From: Shimia abyssi | Lineage (GTDB): Bacteria; Pseudomonadota; Alphaproteobacteria; Rhodobacterales; Rhodobacteraceae | Length of the DNA: 64,000 nt | Assembly (NCBI RefSeq): GCF_003014475.1 | Contig: NZ_PYGJ01000016.1 | Span: 44,569 to 108,568, forward strand | Direction of reading: 5' to 3' | In this document: positions 1 through 8,802 of the stretch, piece after piece | How the letters are laid out: each line of letters starts with the position of its first letter | Position numbering within the stretch: the first letter of the stretch is position 1 | Notes under the pieces: model-generated | Seen by the model: only the letters and a program-made list of their open reading frames with translations | What the model was told of the DNA's origin: nothing | The model's database searches: none | Position numbers and translations under genes: made by a program

Positions 1-43
1 TCTTGCGCTTTCTAAAATTACGGTAAGCGAGGAGGACTATTAT

Positions 44-1171
44 GTGTCCATACGGAGGCGTCTGTCCCCTACTTCTCCCCCTGTTCCACGATGGGAGAAC
101 AGCTTCTTCTCCAGCCGCGCGACACCTGTAGTTCAGCATCATCTGGATGAAATATCGGGACAGTCTTTGGCGGTCAAACTGCAAGAAAGCTGGAAGCTCT
201 ACCCAAAGAAAATCTGGCCCAGCTACTCTGCCCCGAAATTGCGCTACAATAGCAACGCGCTAGAACTGGTCAGCTCGGAAAAAACTCTGCAGCATATTAT
301 TGCTGCACCCATCACTGTTGTGTCCTGCGTCCGTAACGAATTGCGCATGCTGCCGCAATTTTTGGAACATTATCGTCGGCTCGGTGTCGAAGGCTTTTTG
401 ATTGTCGACAATCTCTCTGATGACGGAACGCTAGAGTATCTTCTCGATCAGCCAGACGTCAGCGTATTTTCAGCAGATACCGATTACAAGGCCGCGCAAT
501 ATGGGGCGGTCTGGCAACAAACACTGCTGTCGAATTTTAGGGTTGGAAAATGGAGCTTGATTGCGGATGCAGATGAATTCCTGGTGCTGGAAGGCACTAG
601 TCTCTCGTCGTTCAACGCTCTTTTGGAAGAAATGGAGGCATTCGGTGCAGACGCCGGACGGGTGCTCATGCTGGACATGTATCCCTCCGGGCCTCTAAGT
701 AAAACGCCATTCGACACACGAGACCCCATTGAACAAGCATGCTATATAGATAAAGCTCCATTTTTGCGGACATGGCCGGGGCTGGGGCGTTTCTGCAACG
801 GCAAGACCTTCACAAGCGCCACGCGTCACCGCCTGTTTCCAGATGCCCGGCCCAATCTTTTTCTGGCACAAAAAATAGCCCTTCTGAAATACAAACCCTG
901 GATGCAACTTTCAGCTGGGCTACACTATGCCGCCGATATCACCCTTGCCCAGCGGGATCTGTTGTTTTGGCACTTTAAATATCATGCAAGGTTCCTAGAG
1001 AAGATACACGAGGAGGTGAACCGCAACCAGCATTTCAATAACGCGGAAGAATATAGACGTTACCAGAACCGTTTGTCTGGCTCCACCGACACCATTTACC
1101 AAGCGCATCTATCATGCCGCTGGCACGAAAGCACCGATGTACAAGATATTCTAAAGGGCATCCGGCTTTAG
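44..1171 (+). CDS. Family 2 glycosyltransferase
   Basis: 375-residue protein with a GT-A type glycosyltransferase core, probably acting on a cell-surface polysaccharide in the cytoplasm. The core begins near residue 90 (ITVVSCVRNE), followed by a nucleotide-binding stretch (FLIVDNLSDDGT) and the metal-binding acidic motif SLIADADEFLV near residue 175. This pattern fits the Glyco_tranf_2_4 type, whose members are often annotated simply as glycosyltransferase family 2. No signal peptide or membrane segment is seen. I chose the GTG at 44 because AGGAGG lies 8 bases upstream; an ATG at 42 is in another frame. The gene points towards the window interior and converges on the subtilase operon. Donor and acceptor sugars cannot be told from sequence. 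Confidence 0.85.
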   Translation: MSIRRRLSPTSPPVPRWENSFFSSRATPVVQHHLDEISGQSLAVKLQESWKLYPKKIWPSYSAPKLRYNSNALELVSSEKTLQHIIAAPITVVSCVRNELRMLPQFLEHYRRLGVEGFLIVDNLSDDGTLEYLLDQPDVSVFSADTDYKAAQYGAVWQQTLLSNFRVGKWSLIADADEFLVLEGTSLSSFNALLEEMEAFGADAGRVLMLDMYPSGPLSKTPFDTRDPIEQACYIDKAPFLRTWPGLGRFCNGKTFTSATRHRLFPDARPNLFLAQKIALLKYKPWMQLSAGLHYAADITLAQRDLLFWHFKYHARFLEKIHEEVNRNQHFNNAEEYRRYQNRLSGSTDTIYQAHLSCRWHESTDVQDILKGIRL

Positions 1172-1257
1172 AATATTTTAGTCCGAGTATCACTTTTGAG
1201 CCGTATCTGGCCCCTTTCTCAACCGAAATAATAGCCCAGTTTTAAAGGCAAAGTCGC

Positions 1258-2847
1258 TTAGCACCATGGCGTTGTAACCAAACCCCAACCAAACAGCGGA
1301 TCACGACCCGGAGCACCAAGATCTCGCACTGATGACGACAACTTTCTCCGAAGCGCCTGCAGTGATGTTGAGCCGCGCGCAACATATCCAGCGGCAAGGG
1401 CCGTAACAACTGGAACCGCATAGGAAGTCCCAGAAACATAGCGGTCTCCCTTCGGGTGCGCGACATATAGATCTACTCCAGGCGCGGAGAATTCCACATG
1501 CTGTCCATAACCCGCGGCTCGAAAACGGCGAAGATCAGAATCCACGGCTGTCACGGCAATAACATTTGCTGCCCCTGCCGGAAGAGGCGCTGATTGCTTA
1601 CCGGAGTTACCAGCAGCTGCAAACATGAGCGCTCCTTGATCCGCCAGAGCGTCCAAAACAAGCTCCAAGGCAGCATTGTACGGACCCGCAAAAGACATGT
1701 TGATCACTGAGAACCCACGTCTGATCAGATAATCGAGCGCAACAACTATCCGTTCTGTGTCGGCACGTGCGCGGCCCCACCGGCGGGAGAAAATCTCTAC
1801 GTTAAGTAACTCTGCTCCTCTTGCGAAGCCCATTAGCTCTCCAGCGGGATCCTGCCCTACAAGCAAGCCCGCGATTGCCGTTCCATGCGCGCTCAGAGCA
1901 GCCCTTTCATTTTTTCTCAGAAGAGAGATGCTTGAAACACGCGCACTGGCCAATGCCGGGTGCAATGTATCAATCGGGCCGTCTATCATCCCGATTTTTA
2001 CAGAACGTGGTAGTCTGCACCCCTCCCTTGGCTCCGCCCCAACCAAAGAGGAAGCATAGAGTCGTGGTGAGCCTCCTGAAAATCTATAGATCGTATTAAA
2101 AGCAACACGCATTTCTGGGGCTACGGCCGCCAGTGCATCAACGGCTTCTTCCATTGACTGTCCCCAAGGGTACTCGAAAAACAAAGCCCTAAACCCCAAC
2201 GAGGAAAGTTCTTGAGATCTGAGAAACGTCGCGCCAATTCCGTCTAGTGCTGCAATCGCAGAATTGCTCTGGTTAGTCGGCCCAATAGCCACAATTTCAG
2301 GGTTCCCACTTGCAGGCAGGATAACGACGGTTCCACCGGCCTGACGCGACGGGCGCAACTCTGCTGCTATACTGCCTGGCGACGGCTCCCACGGCTCCTG
2401 TATCAGCCTCTCTGGAGATACTGGCGCTTCAGGTGCCTTGGGCGCTTCAGGCTCCTTGGGCTCTTCAGGCTCCTTGGGCTCTTCAGGTTCCTTAGGCTCC
2501 TTGGGCTCTTCAGGTTCCTTAGGTTCCTTGGGCTCTTCAGGTTCCTTGGGCTCTTCAGGTTCCTTAGGTTCCTTGGGCTCTTCAGGTTCCTTGGGTTCAT
2601 TCGGGTGATCATCACGGTCTTTACCCAAGCCCTCATCGTCCTCCCCTTCATCATCGTACTCGCGGCCATCGCGATCGTGGTCCTTGCGAGCTCCATGTTC
2701 CCCGTGTGAAGATGATTCTACGCCATCATTTCTATATGAAGACGCATGGGCTGCCATTTCCGTCCTAGGAGAAAGTGACAACACATTCAGTAAAATACAG
2801 AGGCCCAAGGTAATAAGGAGATAGTGAACCAACCTAGTCGTTCGCAT
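1258..2847 (-). CDS. Subtilisin-like (S8) serine protease with Pro/Glu/Lys-rich rod
   Basis: 529-residue serine protease, probably anchored to or exported across the inner membrane. A hydrophobic segment (about residues 8-25) is followed by an Asp/Glu/His-rich stretch and then about 55 residues of repeated EPK/EPE units (about 84-140). The catalytic domain follows, with the S8 triad: Asp289 (IGMIDGPID), His321 (SAHGTAIAGLL), oxyanion Asn414 (AAAGNSG) and Ser475 (SGTSYAVPV). I chose the ATG at 2847 over an upstream TTG because GGAGAG sits 8 bases before it. It overlaps the end of the preceding anti-sigma gene by 14 bases, so it is the third gene of the sigma operon. The protease may act on the anti-sigma factor or on a surface target; neither is shown by the sequence. 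Confidence 0.88.
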   Translation of the reverse strand: MRTTRLVHYLLITLGLCILLNVLSLSPRTEMAAHASSYRNDGVESSSHGEHGARKDHDRDGREYDDEGEDDEGLGKDRDDHPNEPKEPEEPKEPKEPEEPKEPEEPKEPKEPEEPKEPKEPEEPKEPEEPKEPEAPKAPEAPVSPERLIQEPWEPSPGSIAAELRPSRQAGGTVVILPASGNPEIVAIGPTNQSNSAIAALDGIGATFLRSQELSSLGFRALFFEYPWGQSMEEAVDALAAVAPEMRVAFNTIYRFSGGSPRLYASSLVGAEPREGCRLPRSVKIGMIDGPIDTLHPALASARVSSISLLRKNERAALSAHGTAIAGLLVGQDPAGELMGFARGAELLNVEIFSRRWGRARADTERIVVALDYLIRRGFSVINMSFAGPYNAALELVLDALADQGALMFAAAGNSGKQSAPLPAGAANVIAVTAVDSDLRRFRAAGYGQHVEFSAPGVDLYVAHPKGDRYVSGTSYAVPVVTALAAGYVARGSTSLQALRRKLSSSVRDLGAPGRDPLFGWGLVTTPWC

Positions 2848-3436
2848 ACGTAACGCTCTCCACAACGGTCGTGTATCCCTTAAGAATATGCAAAGCAGCT
2901 TCCGGCTCCTTGCTGTATAAACGATAGAGGCCTAGAGAAGATGGGCCTGCAACCATTTGCAGGTCAAGCTCTAACAAAACGAAACGCATTTTCTCTTCTG
3001 TGACTTTGGGGTGAAACGCGATAATCAAGTTGGCCGTCTCAGTACTTGATGCAAGCTCGACACGCGCTCCATCTCTTAAATACATCCAAATCCCAAAATG
3101 AACCATGAGCGTGCAAATGAGAAGGGCAACAACCCATTGCGCCTTGTTTGCTTTAAAACGCAATGACGACAGGTGTCCGAAGGAGCGCTTTTCTGTCACC
3201 TTTGGCTCCACTTCGCCAACTTCACTCAGCAGTCGGTTCAGCCCAGTCTGGCCAGGGCTACTAATTTCAGTCGCACGGAAGGCATCTCGCAAACGCTGTA
3301 AATCCGTTAGTTCGTCTTGAAGCAACAGATCGCTCTCCAACCAGATTTCGATTACTTCTCTGTCTTGTTCATCCAAAGACCCGTTGGCCATAAAGGGCAA
3401 TAATGTCTGAATTTCTTCTCGTGAGTATTCAACCAT
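2834..3436 (-). CDS. Probable transmembrane anti-sigma factor
   Basis: 200-residue protein encoded directly after an ECF sigma factor, overlapping its 3' end by 8 bases; this arrangement is typical of translationally coupled sigma/anti-sigma pairs. The N-terminal ~90 residues are helical and acidic (EEIQTLLPFMANGSL), resembling the cytoplasmic sigma-binding part of anti-sigma factors. The usual zinc-binding HxxxCxxC motif is not present. A single membrane segment lies near residues 98-117 (WVVALLICTLMVHFGIWMYL), leaving a ~80-residue periplasmic C-terminus that could sense a signal. The start is an ATG preceded by GGGAGGG. The assignment rests on position and topology more than on sequence similarity. 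Confidence 0.7.
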   Translation of the reverse strand: MVEYSREEIQTLLPFMANGSLDEQDREVIEIWLESDLLLQDELTDLQRLRDAFRATEISSPGQTGLNRLLSEVGEVEPKVTEKRSFGHLSSLRFKANKAQWVVALLICTLMVHFGIWMYLRDGARVELASSTETANLIIAFHPKVTEEKMRFVLLELDLQMVAGPSSLGLYRLYSKEPEAALHILKGYTTVVESVTYAND

Positions 3437-3983
3437 TCCTTGCCCTCCCCAAGAATGGTTTCAAGCATTCCAGTAGTTCCTTTTTTGCGTGGAATACACG
3501 GGACTTAATCGTCCCTTGCGGTACATCTGTGATATCTGAAATCTCCGCGTAGGACATATCCTCAAAGAACGCGAGGGAAATGGCCATGCTGTGCTCAGGC
3601 GACAACTGTTTCAAACAGAAGTGAAGGTGATCGCTTTCCTGAATACTAGACACAATTTTCTCCGCATCATTGCTGACGTCTATCTGAACAGGTAATTCTC
3701 CTGGATACTCCAACCACTTTGCCCGTCGATGCCGATCGATGATTTTGTGATACGCTATACCAAATACCCAAGTTTTGACTTTCGATTTCCCGCTGAACCT
3801 TCTTGCAGACCGCCAAATCTCCAAGAACGTGTCATGATGTATGTCGTAGGCTTCGATGGGATCGCTCAATTTGCTTTGCACAAATCGAAATAGGGGTTTC
3901 TCAAAGCAGCGATACAGCTTTGCAAATGCAAGACGATCCCTCTCGGCCACACGTTTCAGCAAGCGCACATGCTCTTCGTCCAT
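3429..3983 (-). CDS. ECF-type RNA polymerase sigma factor
   Basis: 184-residue extracytoplasmic-function sigma factor that would direct RNA polymerase to its own promoter class. Region 2 is seen as FAKLYRCFEKPLFRFVQSKL and DIHHDTFLEIWRSARRF, with the -10 recognition helix near VKTWVFGIAYHKIIDRHRR. Region 4 is seen as LSPEHSMAISLAFFEDMSY and the -35 recognition helix VPQGTIKSRVFHAKKEL. I chose the ATG at 3983 because GAGGG lies about 10 bases upstream; a longer reading from a TTG at 4064 is possible but has no clear ribosome-binding site. A TATAAT -10 hexamer lies about 100 bases upstream at 4084-4089 (minus strand). Operon partners are the anti-sigma factor and the subtilase. Confidence 0.9.
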   Translation of the reverse strand: MDEEHVRLLKRVAERDRLAFAKLYRCFEKPLFRFVQSKLSDPIEAYDIHHDTFLEIWRSARRFSGKSKVKTWVFGIAYHKIIDRHRRAKWLEYPGELPVQIDVSNDAEKIVSSIQESDHLHFCLKQLSPEHSMAISLAFFEDMSYAEISDITDVPQGTIKSRVFHAKKELLECLKPFLGRARNG

Positions 3984-4070
3984 TCTGTTGTATTCCCTCG
4001 AATGTGATACCCGTTGCCAACCATTTATCTGGGCGCTTGGGGCTATCTGTTCGTGGTCAGACAAGAGAGC

Positions 4071-4505
4071 CTAAGCAGCCGAAATTATACACTGGCTATG
4101 CACGGCTTCTGAAGTGCAGATATCACATCCTCCCCCCTCCATGTGGCAAAGAGGCGTCTGCAAGAACTCCCCATGCAGTGGACAGATAATTTTCACTGGA
4201 ACCGAAAGAGAGCGGTATTCCACCTTTGAGTAGTCATATCGGTTCCCATGAGTTTTGGATGCACGGGTAAGAAACTCCTCTTCTGCCACTCTGAAATTAT
4301 GGCCTTTCATAGCCTCACCACATAGAGGACAGCCCCTACCCGACAAATGGCGAGAGGCACGCTGGCTGAAACTACCATGTTCCATACAGGTGATCTCTAC
4401 CGATTTTGTTGCTCCCAAATATCGGGTTTGGCGGTAATCATATCTGTCACCATGAATCTGGCGCGCTCGTTCGATAAACGCCTCGGTTGTCAACTTTGCT
4501 GGCAT
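4071..4505 (-). CDS. Double zinc-ribbon protein (DUF723-like)
   Basis: 144-residue protein made of two copies of one ~65-residue unit. Each unit has the pattern F...A...HG.RYDY...Y......V.I.C..HG.F.Q....H..G.GC..C (about residues 9-64 and 76-132). This is the DUF723-type zinc ribbon, found alone, in phage proteins and fused to nucleases; here no nuclease domain is attached. The Cys/His pairs (C..HG and CPLCGE / CDICTS) are intact in both copies, so zinc binding is likely. The ATG at 4505 has GGAG five bases upstream. The gene sits just upstream of the sigma factor gene in the same direction. Its role is unknown; nucleic-acid binding is a guess from the fold. Confidence 0.6.
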   Translation of the reverse strand: MPAKLTTEAFIERARQIHGDRYDYRQTRYLGATKSVEITCMEHGSFSQRASRHLSGRGCPLCGEAMKGHNFRVAEEEFLTRASKTHGNRYDYSKVEYRSLSVPVKIICPLHGEFLQTPLCHMEGGGCDICTSEAVHSQCIISAA

Positions 4506-4792
4506 GCATACTCCGGACCCATATGGTTAATACAAGAGGGCCGGCCAGCCTGATCCTCTGACGGTGGTCCTCTGTTATGGGTCGCCCCAGAAGTCCGTTT
4601 GGTTCAACTCAATAGTCAGAAATTCGACCAGAAAACCTAATTATTTTTAGCAGGAAGTCATAAGCCATTATACCTACTCAACTTTATTGCGTTCAAAATC
4701 TGATATCCTCCCATGCGTAATTTAATAATTGCAACTCTCATCTGCTCTGAGAAGCTCCTGCAGTGTTCGTTCAACAAGGCCCCTGTCACACT

Positions 4793-5464
4793 CTAGAGCC
4801 TCTCAAAACAGACAACCGTCCCGTGAGACCCCAGCGGCTGGAATATGAAACTTTGTCGGTCAAGGCGATTAAACAAGGCCCTGATGGCATGGGGAGAATA
4901 CTTCTGCGGATGAAGCTCAATGACGATTAGGCGTAGGCATTCAGGCAGATCCAAAAAGAAATAGCTGGCTTCTGAACCCTCGACATCTACCACCAATACT
5001 GTCGGTTGTTCCTCACCAAGCAAGGCGTCAAAAGAAAGTGTCGGGACTGAAACGGACAGCCAAGAGCTATCCATTGCAGATGTATCTTGCGAAGCTGCCC
5101 AGAAAGCCTCTGGAACATGGAAGGAGGTTTCCTTCTCTGTTGTTTTTCCAAGAACCACGCCATGGCGCACATTGACCAAAGAGCAATCATTGTCTGCAAG
5201 ATTCTTCTGAAGAACCGCAAGCATTTTGGGATTCGCCTCTACTGTTGTAACTTGGCTTGCGCCAACAAACTGGGCACTAAATGCCGCAAGAAACCCTGCC
5301 CCGCCACCCAGTTCCAAAACACGATCACCGGAACGCAGGTGCGCCTCCAGCGCTTTTCGCTCCTCAACTTCATACCATCCCTTCTCAAGCATCCGGCGGA
5401 TAGATTCTGTCAAAAGAAGCTTGGGTAAACTAAGTTTAATACCTGAAAGTGAAAAGGTGGGCAT
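4793..5464 (-). CDS. FkbM-family SAM-dependent methyltransferase
   Basis: Class I methyltransferase of the FkbM type, members of which commonly O-methylate sugars or polyketides. The SAM-binding motif I is VLELGGGAGFLAAFSA (near residues 50-65 from the chosen start), followed by the acidic motif II TTVEANPKML. The family-typical VLVVDVEGSEASYFF lies about two thirds along, with RLIVIELHP near the end. I chose the ATG at 5464, which leaves a short helical lead before the Rossmann fold; a GTG at 5515 in the same frame would add 17 residues. In this gene-rich polysaccharide context a sugar methyltransferase is the likeliest role, but the substrate is unknown. Confidence 0.8.
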   Translation of the reverse strand: MPTFSLSGIKLSLPKLLLTESIRRMLEKGWYEVEERKALEAHLRSGDRVLELGGGAGFLAAFSAQFVGASQVTTVEANPKMLAVLQKNLADNDCSLVNVRHGVVLGKTTEKETSFHVPEAFWAASQDTSAMDSSWLSVSVPTLSFDALLGEEQPTVLVVDVEGSEASYFFLDLPECLRLIVIELHPQKYSPHAIRALFNRLDRQSFIFQPLGSHGTVVCFERL

Positions 5465-5479
5465 CTGACTTCCGTTCAG

Positions 5480-6003
5480 TTGTGCATGATTGTTGAGACC
5501 TACGGGGATTTGCACTGTCCTGCAATTGAGTCCGGCGACAATGCCAAGGTCAATTGGCTATCGACCACGCAAGCCGTGGATCTGGATCAACTCAAGACGG
5601 ACATCGAAGCGCTCGGAAATTTGTCAAAGCTGACACTCGGCAGCGGCGCTGTCACAGTGACATTTTCCAACCCCACTTCAGGCGGCGCCCATGACTTCGG
5701 TGTGGTCTTGGAGAACGATCAGTCCGGTGGCATTTTCGACTATTCTTCGGTGTCGCAGCCCGGCAACCATTTGCTCACGGCTGGCAATGGCGGCAACACG
5801 CTTTGCATGGCTGTCAACCCTGATTACAACTATCTGTTCCGGCCACTGCAATTGACGCAGCGGGCATCAATGACATTCAGGCGATTCTGGACGCTGCCCA
5901 GGCTTCAGCCTCCAAGCGGCCGTCGACATCGGTCCAGTCCCGGCCCCGACAAAATGAGCGCCTATACAGACATCACGGCTTGGTAGGTGCGGATCGGTAT
6001 TGA
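5480..6003 (+). pseudogene. Frameshifted unknown gene
   Basis: Coding-like sequence that runs in one frame to about 5840 (through NPDYNYLFR) and continues in another frame (ATAIDAAGINDIQAILDAAQ) to a stop at 6001-6003. Restoring one G in the GG at about 5840-5842 joins the two halves into FRATAIDAAGIND, so a single-base deletion in a G run explains the break. The 5' boundary is also unclear, since it abuts the start of the methyltransferase on the opposite strand. I do not recognise the product. The first half has regular alternating polar and hydrophobic residues, such as LTLGSGAVTVTFSNPTSGGA, suggesting beta structure. Confidence 0.5.
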
Positions 6004-6436
6004 GGGTAAACTCTCGAAGTGGCCCGCCACTAGCTGCCAGCAGTGACGGACCCTCTCTCCGCGTTTGTGAAAGTGAGGGTGGGGGCACTCTCGCTACTCA
6101 CGTTGCTCAAGTAACGGCCAATATTGGCGAGATTTAGGCATGCAAGAATAGTAATGCGCCCAAAGCCCGAGCCGGGCGAGACCGACAGAAAAGGCGACGG
6201 AGAATGCTTCGATGAAGCAGGATAGTTGAGACCCGCCGAGAGTTCTGTATCAGCAGGCCTCAACATTGTAATCGCAGCAACGCTAGAGTCTGCGCGATTA
6301 CTTCCACCAGTGGCTTGGGACGGCATCTGGTGGAAAGCCATCCATGGGGGATGAGATAGCCTGAAATGCATTTCCTAAATATTTTCTGAAACTGCAAGGC
6401 TAAAACGTGTCGTGAGGACCGTCAAATAAGATCAGC
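6004..6436. other. Gene-poor spacer
   Basis: No supportable gene. A 113-codon minus-strand open frame (6030-6371) has no ribosome-binding site, is rich in Ser/Pro/Thr without recognisable motifs, and could be chance. The stretch lies between a frameshifted gene and an IS3 remnant, so it is probably decayed DNA. Confidence 0.5.
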
Positions 6437-6720
6437 CAGTGCCGGTGGGTAACAGCGTTGCGGGTGAACCGGTTAAGGTTATTCCCGATTGCGCTATGTG
6501 GGCGAACTTCGCTGTCGCCTTTCCGCCGCGCCTCCATTTTGAACGAGCGTCAGCAAGGCTCATTAACCAGTGTGTGTTCAGACATTCTACTCGGAATTTA
6601 CCGTTGAAACTCTCGATGAAGAAGCTATCCGTTGATTTTCTCGGTCGAGAGGGTCGAGAACCGCATCCTTCTGATAGGCCTACAAATCAAGGCCACGCTA
6701 GATGAATGTCCAACATCTGC
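6437..6720 (-). pseudogene. IS3-family transposase (OrfB) C-terminal remnant
   Basis: Read on the minus strand, three frames together spell the end of an IS3-type OrfB: LDL*AYQKDAVLD, then FFIESFNGKFRVECLNTHW, then SLADARSK, then SEVRPHSAIGNN. These are the conserved C-terminal integrase-core pieces, including the catalytic Glu region (FIESFNG) and the RPHSAIG motif. At least two frameshifts and two in-frame stops are present, so it is dead. No matching terminal inverted repeats were found close by. Confidence 0.8.
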
Positions 6721-6930
6721 GCATGGGTCACAATAGGGCGATTTGATAAGAGAGAGTTTCTGGCTCATCGTAGCCGCCGAGGAGTAAACGATGCGAAAGA
6801 CAACCACGAACGCAGACGAGAAGATCGTTAAGGACATCAGGATTGCCCCAGCTGGCTTGCGCAGAAAAGACAGCATTGCTGTGCTTCGCCGCAAATATCG
6901 CCCAATGCCAATATTTCTTCAAATTAGACC

Positions 6931-7278
6931 TTGTATCTTTCACACGTTCACCAGTTCGGGTCGGTCGAATCCGGATCGCTCCAACAGCAGTTTGAGCAGA
7001 TCAACAAAACATTCCAAAGCGTGGTATTTCAGTTGAAAAAGAGGCCACTTTCCCGCCGAGAGAGAGACATTTGGTGGATATTCCTAATGCGTATGTATCA
7101 TGACGCGGCTTACGGAGATTATGTTGCCCAGTCATACCTGCTTTATGCAGGTCATATGCTTGTAAAAGAGATTGGGGGGGATGGGCGAAAATTTAAGCGC
7201 CATATTAAGGATGCCCATGAGGCCGGATGGCCAAAACCTAGAAACGGATGGCCTTTTCCTTTTGAAATAGAGATGTAA
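6931..7278 (+). CDS. Hypothetical protein, possibly 5'-truncated
   Basis: 115-codon frame with coherent amino-acid content over its last ~95 residues (QQQFEQINKTFQSVVFQL, IWWIFLMRMYHDAAYGDYVA, PRNGWPFPFEIEM). The aromatic-rich, mixed-charge C-terminus looks like genuine protein rather than a chance frame. Only a TTG start at 6931 without a ribosome-binding site is available, and the upstream DNA is IS debris, so the 5' end may be lost. I do not recognise a family. Confidence 0.45.
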   Translation: MYLSHVHQFGSVESGSLQQQFEQINKTFQSVVFQLKKRPLSRRERDIWWIFLMRMYHDAAYGDYVAQSYLLYAGHMLVKEIGGDGRKFKRHIKDAHEAGWPKPRNGWPFPFEIEM

Positions 7279-7380
7279 TCCACGCGGGTCAGCTCACGCT
7301 GGGAAACAAGGGGCGGTTCAATCTTTTGTTGCCGTGTAGCTCCGGCATGATCATTGAAGGCGGGGGGATGTAGCGGAACT

Positions 7381-7647
7381 TTAGAGACACTTGGTCTGAT
7401 GTCGGGACGCAATGATTTGGTAGCCTCGTTGCTGCTTAGCCTGCGAGGTTGCTACGGCGTCCGCTCGTGCTTTACCTACAGTTTCGAACGTCCGGATCAG
7501 ACATTGCCCCTGTCCTGTTCCAACCCTCCCCCAGCGGCGTATCAGTATCCAAGCTCCAAACAGATCGCGCACAATTTCTACCGCATAGAAGCGATGAATG
7601 TTGTTTTCGTCTTCATGGCGCTCAAGATAAACTGTCGCACCCTTCAC
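7381..7647 (-). CDS. WGR-domain protein
   Basis: 88-residue protein consisting almost wholly of a WGR domain, named after the motif seen here as LIRRWGRVGTGQGQ. The domain begins at VYLERHEDENNIHRFYAVEI and ends near KARADAVATSQAKQQRGYQ. WGR domains occur in poly(ADP-ribose) polymerases and in bacterial MolR-like proteins, where they bind nucleic acid or act as interaction modules. I chose the GTG at 7647 because it overlaps the TGA of the upstream HTH gene as GTGA (7644-7647), a classic coupled start; a longer frame reaches back to 7752 inside that gene. Role unknown; it is very likely co-expressed with the HTH protein. Confidence 0.75.
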   Translation of the reverse strand: MKGATVYLERHEDENNIHRFYAVEIVRDLFGAWILIRRWGRVGTGQGQCLIRTFETVGKARADAVATSQAKQQRGYQIIASRHQTKCL

Positions 7648-8753
7648 AATGCCACCGTCCAGAACCGATACCGGTCCTGCCCCGTAACTTCGCGTACCAA
7701 GCTGCGATCCATAAATAGGTTCAGATTGCGTCGCGCTGTCATCGTCGAGCACCCCACTTCCTCTGCCAACCAGTCTGCCGAGACCACGCGCGCCCTTAAG
7801 AACGCCTCGGCCATCATGGGTGGCGTGCGCCCCGACAGATCAGAAATCGACTCTTGTGCATTCTCTCTCCAGGCCATTAACCGATCTAGTTCCAACACCG
7901 CACTGAGCGCACCCGCTTCAATGGCCCCATAAAACACCGCGAGTCTCTGCTCCGCTCCCGCCGAGCCCAGTCGCAGAGAATGGCGATCCAGACGATAGCC
8001 CTGCGCCATCGGCAAAAACGGCGCCAGTCCAGATGCGCCAATCAACAGCGCGGCCATAGTTGGCTCCAATAACTCTTCGTATGGCGTGATGCCCTCCGCT
8101 CGCCAGCTGGCAAACCCATAGGCCGCTCTCGTCATAGGGTGGCAAGCTTGCAGGCGCCCAACCCCGTCACACCAACGATCACTTAAGGCAGCGAGTTCAT
8201 CTCCGACAGCACGCTCTTCCCCCGGCATTTGTTGAGGAGAAAGAAGGTGTGTGCGCCCTAAAAACCCGTGCAGTCCGCCCAAAGCCTCCCCTGCCTCAAC
8301 CCCCGATTGGTGGCCGACAAACAAGCGTCGCACGGCCCAGCTAGCGCGACTCAAATCCTGGGCCGCGTCATCGCTGGCAGTGCGCAAGGTGCGATAGAGC
8401 GCAATCTGTTCTGAACTCAGCCAGTTGCCCTCGCTGCGCAACACGGCCGACACCGTGTCGATGGCAAAGCGTTCGGCTACCTCTGGCGGAAATTGCTTAA
8501 GGCGCTCACCAAACTTTGAGACAGCCTGAACTGCCACCAGCAAAGCCCGATATTGCTCCTTCTCCGCCGCCTGCCAGACCTCCGGCTCAAGGTTGGATTC
8601 TCGTGCAGCCACTGGCCAGGGCATATCAGTCGGCGCCACATCTTCGGGCGTCGCGGGCAGAAACCATAAATCCTCTTCATTCACCGGTTCCGGATCGTAA
8701 AGAGATCTCTGCGCCTCTTCAAAATTGGCTTTATTTTCTCTTTGGTTTTTCAT
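7644..8753 (-). CDS. DUF1612 and helix-turn-helix domain protein
   Basis: 369-residue protein resembling the DUF1612/HTH_13 family that is frequent on plasmids of Rhizobiales and Rhodobacterales. The central part carries the family-like stretch AALLIGASGLAPFLPMAQGY (about 240-260). The C-terminal ~60 residues form a helix-turn-helix (VSADWLAEEVGCSTMTARRN) followed by a wing (LVREVTGQDRYRFW). A DNA-binding regulator or plasmid-maintenance factor is likely. The promoter side (8754-8850) has two inverted repeats that could be its operator. It is followed by an overlapping WGR gene and sits near parDE and an integrase gene. Confidence 0.75.
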   Translation of the reverse strand: MKNQRENKANFEEAQRSLYDPEPVNEEDLWFLPATPEDVAPTDMPWPVAARESNLEPEVWQAAEKEQYRALLVAVQAVSKFGERLKQFPPEVAERFAIDTVSAVLRSEGNWLSSEQIALYRTLRTASDDAAQDLSRASWAVRRLFVGHQSGVEAGEALGGLHGFLGRTHLLSPQQMPGEERAVGDELAALSDRWCDGVGRLQACHPMTRAAYGFASWRAEGITPYEELLEPTMAALLIGASGLAPFLPMAQGYRLDRHSLRLGSAGAEQRLAVFYGAIEAGALSAVLELDRLMAWRENAQESISDLSGRTPPMMAEAFLRARVVSADWLAEEVGCSTMTARRNLNLFMDRSLVREVTGQDRYRFWTVAL

Positions 8754-8802
8754 TTTAAAGACAAAATAACAGATTTTTGTTTTTCACCCAAGTGAATTTG
8801 GC

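Noticed and set aside
2440..2600. Short regular DNA repeats that could suggest a CRISPR-like array
   Set aside because: They are in-frame codons for EPK/EPE units with no unique spacers.
2403..2696. 97-codon minus-strand frame rich in RNLKSPR units
   Set aside because: Frame-shifted shadow of the Pro/Glu/Lys repeat of the subtilase.
6030..6371. 113-codon minus-strand frame
   Set aside because: No ribosome-binding site and no recognisable features; low-complexity composition.
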